This document shows, in pieces, positions 58,767 to 64,000 of a stretch of DNA of 64,000 bases. A program made the position numbers and the translations under genes. The notes under the pieces were generated by a model. The model did not search any database and was not told the DNA's origin. It saw only the letters and a list, made by a program, of their open reading frames with translations. The DNA is from Clostridium sp. (GTDB lineage: Bacteria > Bacillota > Clostridia > Lachnospirales > Lachnospiraceae): NCBI GenBank assembly GCA_023664325.1, contig JAMPFS010000008.1, positions 10,890 to 74,889 of the forward strand, in the 5' to 3' direction. Position 1 is the stretch's first letter, and every line of letters starts with the position of its first letter.

Positions 58767-59075
58767 ATGGATGAAAAGATTTATTCTGTCACATTAGCCG
58801 ATGGAACCACCATCGACAATCTGACGCTTAACGGAAATAACTACATTTCCAAAACCAAAATCGACAAAAGCATTTTCAATGGCAACTGCCATTCTGTCAT
58901 GATTTCAGATGGGGAAAGCGAAGTTGTTTATGAAAACATGGAATGCGTACAGGTAACCCAGATGGGTGATGAGTACTGGTTTGTGCTCCGGGAACTTTCA
59001 TCTGCGGAACTGGCGGCAGCAAAGCTTCAGTCGGATATTGAGTATATTGCACTTATGTGTGATGTTGAGCTGTAA
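58767..59075 (+). CDS. Small tail-region protein
   Basis: ATG 58767 is supported by GGAAGGAGATATC. The 102-residue product (YSVTLADGTTIDNLTLNGNN; YWFVLRELSSAELAAAKLQS) is a beta-rich protein of a kind found after receptor-binding genes in Firmicutes phages. Function unknown. Confidence 0.6.
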   Translation: MDEKIYSVTLADGTTIDNLTLNGNNYISKTKIDKSIFNGNCHSVMISDGESEVVYENMECVQVTQMGDEYWFVLRELSSAELAAAKLQSDIEYIALMCDVEL

Positions 59076-59093
59076 AAAGAAAGGAGGAACACC

Positions 59094-59249
59094 ATGAATC
59101 ATAGCAAGAATTTTGACAAGGTAAGAAAGTTCTACAACACTATTGTAAATGGGGAAAGATTGTGGAATGAAAACCGCGTCAGAAATGCCGTAGTAAAAGA
59201 TTGGATCACTGAGGAGGAATTTAAAGAGATTACTGGCGAGGATTACTAA
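59094..59249 (+). CDS. XkdX-like small protein
   Basis: AAAGGAGGAACACC precedes the ATG. The 51 residues contain FYNTIVNGERLWNENRVRNA and WITEEEFKEITGEDY, the typical XkdX-family pattern of tail-region small proteins. It ends exactly at the base before the avd start. Confidence 0.75.
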   Translation: MNHSKNFDKVRKFYNTIVNGERLWNENRVRNAVVKDWITEEEFKEITGEDY

Positions 59250-59735
59250 ATGAGTGTCCTTGTCAGTGACCGTTCCGAATCAAAATTCGAGGCTATTACA
59301 TATTCAATAGAGCTTCACAATATGCTGATAGAGCTTATGCAGAGAAGTTTTGGTGTTAAGGATTTAGACCAATTTGTCCGGTTAAGATATGCTTATGGAA
59401 AAGATGAGTATGAGGATTTCGCAAGATACCGGTATCTAATGCAGAAATTCAAAGACCGGATAGATAAATTTGCGGCTTCTGTTACCGGAAATGTCAGGGC
59501 TGCAAACACCATATATCCGACTACTATGCATGAATATGAGCAGCGGAGAGATTATCAAAATGCAGCGATTGTTGGCTGTGAACAACTTATAAATGAACTC
59601 CAAAGAGTGGTAGAAGTGTTTGAGGTGGACGTCAATGTCTACGGCAGATATATCAAAGCTATCGACCGAGAAATCGGATTGATAAAAAAGTGGCGTCAGA
59701 GGGATAACAAAATCAAATCATATTTACCAGGGTAA
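59250..59735 (+). CDS. avd: Avd-like DGR accessory protein
   Basis: The 161-residue helical product lies between the tail-tip target and the template repeat, the classical avd position. It has four amphipathic helices (ITYSIELHNMLIELMQRSFG; RYRYLMQKFKDRIDKFAASV; NAAIVGCEQLINELQRVVEV) and a basic C-terminus (GLIKKWRQRDNKIKSYLPG), consistent with the pentameric four-helix-bundle Avd that binds RT and template RNA. It is somewhat longer than Bordetella phage Avd. The ATG directly follows the xkdX-like stop. Confidence 0.85.
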   Translation: MSVLVSDRSESKFEAITYSIELHNMLIELMQRSFGVKDLDQFVRLRYAYGKDEYEDFARYRYLMQKFKDRIDKFAASVTGNVRAANTIYPTTMHEYEQRRDYQNAAIVGCEQLINELQRVVEVFEVDVNVYGRYIKAIDREIGLIKKWRQRDNKIKSYLPG

Positions 59736-59747
59736 TGTCTAAATTGC

Positions 59748-59835
59748 GTCGTGTCTTCGGCTTACTTCGCCAATGTGAACAACAATGGCAATACGAACTA
59801 CAACAACGCTACGAACTCTAATGGGGTTCGTCCGG
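59748..59835 (+). repeat. DGR template repeat (TR)
   Basis: The 88-bp non-coding repeat between avd and RT serves all three VRs. It is rich in AAC/AAT triplets at the positions that vary. It has 24 adenines in the 85-bp core and none of its own ORF context. Transcribed RNA from here would be copied by RT with adenine errors. Confidence 0.97.
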
Positions 59836-59836
59836 A

Positions 59837-59859
59837 TTCTCTACCTAACCAATAGAGAA
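59837..59859 (+). other. TR downstream hairpin with inverted VR-flank sequence
   Basis: TTCTCTA/TAGAGAA form a 7-bp stem with loop CCTAACCAA. CTAACCAATAG (59845-59855) is the exact reverse complement of CTATTGGTTAG behind VR3 (58658-58668); 8 bases match behind VR1 and VR2. Confidence 0.65.
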
Positions 59860-59949
59860 GGAGACGTTATCCGTTCCATTTCCAAGGGATAAATGACAAA
59901 GCTGGACGCAATTTACTACGGTAAGTATTGCTATCACGGTGAATAAATT

Positions 59950-61149
59950 ATGAAATATGAGGAGATTCTCTGTGACGCCAATAATTTGTACAAGGCTTAC
60001 AAAGCTTCGGTAAAAGGTAGCAAATGGAAAGAGACTACCCAGAAATTCATGATGAATTTTCTGAGGTATATTTTTGACATACAAGAAGATCTTCTCAACC
60101 GGACACTTCAAAATGGTCCGGTACAGGAATTCCAGCTATCTGAAAGAGGCAGGGTAAGACCCATTACAAGTATCCCAATAAGAGACCGCATTGTCCGCTA
60201 TGTTCTGTGCGACGATATTTTACTGCCTGAGGTGAGGAAGCACATCATCTATGATAATGGTGCATCCATAAAAGGCCGTGGAATTTCCTTTCAGCGGAAC
60301 AGGTTTGAAGTGCATCTCCACAAGTTTTACAAGCTTCATGGAAATGAAGGCTGGATTCTATTCGGAGACTTTTCTAAATTCTATGACAATATTATTCACG
60401 AAATAGCAAAGAGGGAGTTATTGAAACTGTTTGATGACGACGAATTCATCGACTGGATATTAACTCTTATTTTCGACGGCTTTAAAATGGATGTATCCTA
60501 TATGTCGGACGAAGAATATGCAGTATGTGAAGAAACATTGTTCAATAAACTGGAATATCGTGAAATTCCCCAAAACAAATTAAATGGTACGAAATGGATG
60601 GCTAAGTCCGTTAATATTGGCGACCAGCTATCACAAATTATCGGCATCTATTATCCAAACCGTATAGACACTTATGTCAAATATGTAAAGCAGCAGAAGT
60701 TTTACGGACGTTATATGGACGATTGGTACATCATAAGCCCAAGTAAAGAGGAACTTGAGGGTCTGCTTGTTGACATTTCGTCCATTGCCAAGGAGTTAGG
60801 GATTCACATAAACATGAAGAAAACCCGGATTGTAAAGGTTTCCAGCACATACAAATTTCTGCAAATAAAATATTCACTGACAAAAGACGGGAAGGTGATT
60901 AAACGAATCAACCCAACAAGAGTTACTACCATGCGCAGGAAACTCAAGAAACTCGCTGTAAAGGTTCAAAATGGCGAACTTCCATATGAGAACATTGAAA
61001 ATATGTTCCGGGGATGGATGGGCAGCTATTACAAACTTTTATCAAAACAGCAAAGAAACAACCTTATCGAGTTATACGAATCTTTATTTGATAAGGATAT
61101 TACTGTGGTAAACAAAAAGCTGGTGATAACGGATAGGTCACCACAATAG
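59950..61149 (+). CDS. DGR reverse transcriptase
   Basis: The 399-residue RT copies TR RNA into mutated cDNA. Visible RT motifs are RPITSIPIRDRIVRYVL (motif 1/2 region), LFGDFSKFYDNI (motif A Asp), IGDQLSQIIGIYYPNRIDTY (motif B) and the catalytic YMDD in GRYMDDWYII near residue 255. The GQL/SQ-type motif B region and short length match DGR RTs rather than group II intron enzymes, and no maturase or endonuclease domain follows. The start has a weak ribosome site; the 114-bp gap after TR belongs to the template RNA. Confidence 0.95.
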   Translation: MKYEEILCDANNLYKAYKASVKGSKWKETTQKFMMNFLRYIFDIQEDLLNRTLQNGPVQEFQLSERGRVRPITSIPIRDRIVRYVLCDDILLPEVRKHIIYDNGASIKGRGISFQRNRFEVHLHKFYKLHGNEGWILFGDFSKFYDNIIHEIAKRELLKLFDDDEFIDWILTLIFDGFKMDVSYMSDEEYAVCEETLFNKLEYREIPQNKLNGTKWMAKSVNIGDQLSQIIGIYYPNRIDTYVKYVKQQKFYGRYMDDWYIISPSKEELEGLLVDISSIAKELGIHINMKKTRIVKVSSTYKFLQIKYSLTKDGKVIKRINPTRVTTMRRKLKKLAVKVQNGELPYENIENMFRGWMGSYYKLLSKQQRNNLIELYESLFDKDITVVNKKLVITDRSPQ

Positions 61150-61168
61150 AAATTTAAGGAGGATGACC

Positions 61169-61507
61169 ATGGAAGTATGGCAACAGATTATTCTTACGGT
61201 TTTTAGTTCAGTTCTTGCATCTTCTGGACTGTGGGCCTATATCACAAAAAGGCTTGAAAAAAAAGATGTCAAAACAGAAATGCTGGTCGGGCTTGCCCAC
61301 GATCGCATATTGTTTTTAGGTATGCATTATGTAGACCGCGGATTCATTACGCAGGATGAATATGAGAACCTGCATGACTATTTGTATGTTCCATATGAAA
61401 AGCTGGGCGGGAACGGATCGGCAAAAAGAGTAATGACAGAAGTAGACAAGCTTCCGATAAGGAAGTCAACTTATGAAAAGGAGGGAACTGATAATGAATA
61501 TGAGTAA
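61169..61507 (+). CDS. Single-pass membrane protein of the lysis region
   Basis: ATG 61169 follows TTAAGGAGGATGACC. The 112-residue product has one N-terminal hydrophobic helix (IILTVFSSVLASSGLWAYIT) and a charged soluble part. Such proteins precede holins in Firmicutes phages and may act as holin or antiholin. It overlaps the holin start. Confidence 0.6.
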   Translation: MEVWQQIILTVFSSVLASSGLWAYITKRLEKKDVKTEMLVGLAHDRILFLGMHYVDRGFITQDEYENLHDYLYVPYEKLGGNGSAKRVMTEVDKLPIRKSTYEKEGTDNEYE

Positions 61508-61700
61508 TAAGACTTACGATGTTTTGAAATGGGTTGCGCTGGTGCTTTTGCCGGCATTAGGTACGTTATATTTCGCTTTGGCTGGTATCTGGAACCTGCC
61601 TTGCGGTGAGCAGGTGGTTGGCACAATTACCGCCATTGATACGTTCATTGGCGTAACACTTGGAATCAGCTCTGCAAACTACAACAAAGATACTGAGTGA
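61494..61700 (+). CDS. Phage holin, DP-1/phi LC3-like
   Basis: ATG 61494 follows AAGGAGGGAACTGATA. The 68-residue product has two hydrophobic helices (VLKWVALVLLPALGTLYFAL; VVGTITAIDTFIGVTLGIS) and a short polar end (SANYNKDTE), the layout of small class II holins. It would form membrane lesions to release the endolysin at the end of infection. Confidence 0.8.
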   Translation: MNMSNKTYDVLKWVALVLLPALGTLYFALAGIWNLPCGEQVVGTITAIDTFIGVTLGISSANYNKDTE

Positions 61701-61708
61701 GGTGCATT

Positions 61709-61918
61709 ATGGGAAGTATAGAATGTATAGGTGTACGCAAAACCCCATATACGACAGGTAATGAACAAAAACTTGTGAAAGAGTTTCGTTGTCTTCGTGC
61801 GGATTTCGATAATCTTCCCAAAGATGACGATATGGCTTCCGGAAGTAATTGTTTATTTGTTGATACAGGGGAATATGCAGAATATCTCGCTTACAACAAG
61901 ACCTGGTATTTGATTTAG
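61709..61918 (+). CDS. Small phage protein
   Basis: GAGTGAGGTGCATT precedes ATG 61709. The 69-residue soluble product (IECIGVRKTPYTTGNEQKLV; GSNCLFVDTGEYAEYLAYNK) is probably a small tail-related protein. No family confirmed. Confidence 0.55.
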   Translation: MGSIECIGVRKTPYTTGNEQKLVKEFRCLRADFDNLPKDDDMASGSNCLFVDTGEYAEYLAYNKTWYLI

Positions 61919-61931
61919 GAGGTGATGTCTG

Positions 61932-62321
61932 ATGGAGGGAGCTGCTGCTTATGCCGTTGCCAAGAAAAGAATGGCTTCTATTGTTGCGGGCATTGAGCAA
62001 TGGGAGACCAACGGAACAAATCTGACTGCTGTTGCTAAAGACGGAACAAGAATCACAATCACTCCGCCCACTATAAAAGGGGATAAAGGAGAGGATGGTT
62101 TCAGTCCATTGATTAAAATAGTGCAGGAATCAGACGGTGCCTCTATATCGACAACAGATAAAGAGGGTTCTACGAACGCCAAGATATATAACGGCGGGAT
62201 TTCCATTGACACAACTTACTTGTCAGTAAGCGAGGATGGATCAATCGGACTTGACATTGACAAAGTAAAACGAGCTCTTGGTCTTGATGGTTTGGACGGA
62301 GACCTTTTGAGCGTAAAATAA
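61932..62321 (+). CDS. Small protein with collagen-like linker
   Basis: The 129-residue product (TRITITPPTIKGDKGEDGFS) has a short GDKGEDG collagen-like stretch and a beta-rich end. TAGGAGGTGATGTCTG precedes the ATG. Such proteins are often virion- or fibre-associated. Confidence 0.6.
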   Translation: MEGAAAYAVAKKRMASIVAGIEQWETNGTNLTAVAKDGTRITITPPTIKGDKGEDGFSPLIKIVQESDGASISTTDKEGSTNAKIYNGGISIDTTYLSVSEDGSIGLDIDKVKRALGLDGLDGDLLSVK

Positions 62322-62345
62322 CATCAATCACAGGGAGGTAACACT

Positions 62346-62672
62346 ATGAATGAAACAACGGTTTTAGAACTTGTCAAAAGATACAAAGGCGAAGCAAAGT
62401 TCGATGTAAAACTTTTGGAAGCCGGGGATAAAAAGAATCTTGTAAATTTCGCCTCTGGTGAATACGAAGCCATTAAGGATGAGATTCTGAATGCGGAGGT
62501 TATGTACTTCACATCCATTAACAAAAATTCATCCGTTCCGACAATCGAGATTCTGGTTGAAAAGTTGGCCGTCAAAGAAACGGAACCGGAAACAAAAGAA
62601 GAGCAGGAAAACGGTTCTGCTTCAAGTCCTGAACCGACAGAATCTGGTGAAAATGCGGATTCAAATGAATGA
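62346..62672 (+). CDS. Last phage gene, small acidic protein
   Basis: The 108-residue product (MNETTVLELVKRYKGEAKFD) ends in a disordered acidic tail (KETEPETKEEQENGSASSPE). GGGAGGTAACACT lies upstream. The next gene on this strand is host. Function unknown. Confidence 0.55.
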   Translation: MNETTVLELVKRYKGEAKFDVKLLEAGDKKNLVNFASGEYEAIKDEILNAEVMYFTSINKNSSVPTIEILVEKLAVKETEPETKEEQENGSASSPEPTESGENADSNE

Positions 62673-62884
62673 TATTTTTGAGGGCAGATAATGGTATCAG
62701 GAAGTGCGGGGAAGTCGTTTATTACTTGACTATTCCTACATTTCCTGATAAAATCCTTGAAAACACAGGGGTTCTGTGATTATATAATAAAATTTGCATT
62801 AAATGATTTTTTCCTCCGCTTATTCTTGCTCTGTTGCCCTTTCTGCTGTTGGCTCTCATTCTGTTTCTATCATTTTTTCGCACC

Positions 62885-62894
62885 CTTTTCAAAG
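62885..62894. other. Candidate right attachment core (attR)
   Basis: CTTTTCAAAG, the same ten bases as at 541-550, between the last phage gene and the TetR gene. The 249 bp from 62673 to 62921 holds no other clear feature except a small CACAG/CTGTG hairpin near 62765. Confidence 0.3.
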
Positions 62895-62921
62895 CCATGA
62901 TATAGGTAAAGCCCTAATCTG

Positions 62922-63539
62922 TTAATCAATGCTTTTTTCATCATCATTTCCTCCATATTGATTGCAAAACCATTTTATAAATTCTTGTATCATACTTTGC
63001 GAAACAGGCTCACCGAAACAGGAACAGTCAAATTGATAATCCATCATAGCATGAATTGTCATAGCAAAAGAAGTCGCTGCCATGTCAATGCCATCAACGC
63101 TGATTTTTCCATGTGCCTGTAACGCATAGAAAAGATTTTTTGTCGCAATTATCATTCGCCTTGTTTCCTCTGCCATAATCTTAGCGGCGTTAGGGTTAAT
63201 TGCCCTTTCTGAATAAATCACCTTGTAAAACAAAAACATTTTCCCGCTACTGTTCATATTCATATAATTAGCTACGCTTTGCTGCAACGCTTCTTCCATG
63301 CTTTTATCTTTGACAAATTCTCCATAATCAATATCTGTTAAAGATAAGGCTTCCTTTGACTTATCTCTGAAATACTGGTACATCGCTTCTATGATTTCTT
63401 CTTTTGACTTGAAATGATTGTATAACGACGGCTTTCTGATCCCGATTTTTTCCGCTATCTGTGCCATAGATACATTGCTTAATCCGTTCTCGGCTGCAAG
63501 CTCTAAGGTTACAAGCAGGATTTCTTCTTTTCTAGTCAT
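62922..63539 (-). CDS. TetR/AcrR-family regulator (host)
   Basis: The 205-residue product has a TetR N-terminal HTH: ILLVTLELAAENGLSNVSMA and QIAEKIGIRKPSLYNHFKSK, then the helical ligand-binding domain. It is a host gene next to the right prophage end, transcribed toward the prophage. A perfect palindrome overlaps its promoter, suggesting autoregulation. The ligand and regulon are unknown. Confidence 0.9.
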   Translation of the reverse strand: MTRKEEILLVTLELAAENGLSNVSMAQIAEKIGIRKPSLYNHFKSKEEIIEAMYQYFRDKSKEALSLTDIDYGEFVKDKSMEEALQQSVANYMNMNSSGKMFLFYKVIYSERAINPNAAKIMAEETRRMIIATKNLFYALQAHGKISVDGIDMAATSFAMTIHAMMDYQFDCSCFGEPVSQSMIQEFIKWFCNQYGGNDDEKSID

Positions 63540-63563
63540 TGTTTTCCTCCTGCGGTTTCTTAC

Positions 63564-63600
63564 TGATAGTTATTATACTATCAATCGTTAGTTTTTGCAA
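63564..63600 (-). promoter_or_regulatory. TetR promoter and operator
   Basis: On the minus strand TTGCAA (63595-63600), a 17-bp spacer and TATAAT (63572-63577) form a strong sigma-A promoter. TGATAGT-TATTAT-ACTATCA (63564-63583) is a perfect palindrome over the -10 box, a probable TetR operator. Confidence 0.8.
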
Positions 63601-63739
63601 GTTAAAGTAGATAATACAGCAGAGACACCGGCAGATAAAGCTTTAGAAAGAGAAACTTTTAAATCAAAGCATATTGAAAAAGATTTCTGCCTAGGCTATA
63701 ATGCCGACAGGCAAAAGAGATTAAAAAGCGAGGTTAATA

Positions 63740-64000
63740 ATGAGAAAATGGCTAAATGAAATTAGAAAACCAAATACTGAATATAAATTATCAAATAAAA
63801 TTAGAAACAGTTTATTAATTTTATTGCTAGGAATTATATTAGGTGTTTTTTCAAAATGGTTGGATAATTTACGTATTTATGATAATATTTGGTGGCAACA
63901 TATATTAGGAATATTGGATTTAAGAAATGTATTTTCTGAAGTTGAAATATGGCTGTTTATTGCTATAACAATATCTGTATTTAGTAAAACACCAATGAGA
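63740..64000 (+). CDS. Host membrane protein, cut by the window end
   Basis: ATG 63740 follows GCGAGGTTAATA. The first 87 residues are visible: a charged start (MRKWLNEIRKPNTEYKLSNK), then a hydrophobic helix (LLILLLGIILGVFSKWL) and a second (IWLFIAITISVF). It is divergent from tetR and may be its target. Family not recognised. Confidence 0.65.
   Translation, partial: MRKWLNEIRKPNTEYKLSNKIRNSLLILLLGIILGVFSKWLDNLRIYDNIWWQHILGILDLRNVFSEVEIWLFIAITISVFSKTPMR

Larger units (their letters stand above)
541..62894. mobile_element. Integrated siphophage genome (prophage), about 62 kb
   Basis: The interval holds a complete temperate tailed-phage gene set: integrase at the left end, replication genes, terminase, portal, capsid, tape measure, tail tip, DGR and holin. 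A 10-bp direct repeat CTTTTCAAAG at 541-550 and 62885-62894 is used as provisional ends. That repeat is short, so the boundaries may be off by a few hundred bases. Phage genes end at 62672, and the first host-like gene to the right is the TetR gene at 62922. No tail sheath or baseplate wedge gene is present, and the Dit/Tal/tape-measure order is that of a long non-contractile tail. Confidence 0.9.

Noticed and set aside
59748..59835. Template repeat as part of a coding gene
   Set aside because: It lies after the avd stop in a non-coding gap and is clearly the DGR template.
576..62750. CAGGAAAATGTAGG (left) and CCTACATTTCCTG (right) as attachment cores
   Set aside because: The copies are in inverted orientation and not identical, whereas attL and attR cores should be direct repeats; they could at most be integrase arm sites.
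62731..62900. Short minus-strand frame MALKRVRKNDRN... ending the prophage
   Set aside because: 58 codons, no ribosome site and unusual composition; likely chance.

Overview
The window is almost entirely one temperate siphophage genome of about 62 kb, integrated in the chromosome of a low-GC Gram-positive host. Strong AAAGGAG-type ribosome binding sites, codon use and gene families point to the Clostridia, most likely a gut Lachnospiraceae; this is inference, because no host marker gene is present. Host DNA is seen only at the ends: a fragment of a Rpn/transposase-like gene at 152-454 (minus strand), and a TetR regulator with its operator and a partial membrane-protein gene from 62922 to the end. 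Apart from the integrase and one small gene at 21861-22070, all phage genes lie on the plus strand.

Layout. 0.7-1.9 kb: tyrosine integrase with a zinc ribbon. 2-14.8 kb: many small early genes (zinc ribbons, small membrane proteins, three DUF6353-type membrane paralogues, a methylase-like protein, a tRNA-like gene) and two cytoplasmic-looking proteins with variable repeats (VRs). 14.8-27.3 kb: replication and nucleotide metabolism, with an SF3 helicase/primase-like/family B polymerase fusion, SSB-like protein, HAD hydrolase, SF2 helicase, MazG, RNase HI, and a candidate toxin/immunity pair. 27.3-28.9 kb: a repeat-rich non-coding region, a structured RNA with its own promoter and terminator, and an unrecognised 342-aa protein. 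29.3-33 kb: VRR-NUC and Cas4/RecB-like nucleases and an 886-aa putative two-barrel RNA polymerase. 33.2-44 kb: late leader, HNH, connector, terminase, portal, fused protease-capsid, tail tube and chaperones, endolysin. 44-58.7 kb: very long tape measure, Dit, Tal-type protein with an S74-like end, BppU-like fibre and a diversified tip protein. 58.7-62.7 kb: diversity-generating retroelement (DGR) core (avd, template repeat, reverse transcriptase), holin and accessory tail genes.

How it works together. The DGR core near 59.5 kb has one template repeat (TR) and three VRs. One is in the neighbouring tail-tip protein; the other two are about 51-54 kb away in early-region genes. By hand count, differences from the TR fall at 45 of 72 adenine positions and at only 3 of 183 other positions over the three 85-bp comparisons. 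A short hairpin with constant loop CTTGT and changing stems follows each VR 23-25 bp downstream. Seven early and middle intergenic regions carry one rigid promoter-like motif (CGC, 7 nt, ACA, 5 nt, a TATTAT-like hexamer) without a sigma-A -35 box. Together with the putative phage RNA polymerase, which carries an N-terminal tag resembling one on a probable virion protein, this suggests a phage-specific transcription programme. No CI-like repressor was recognised.
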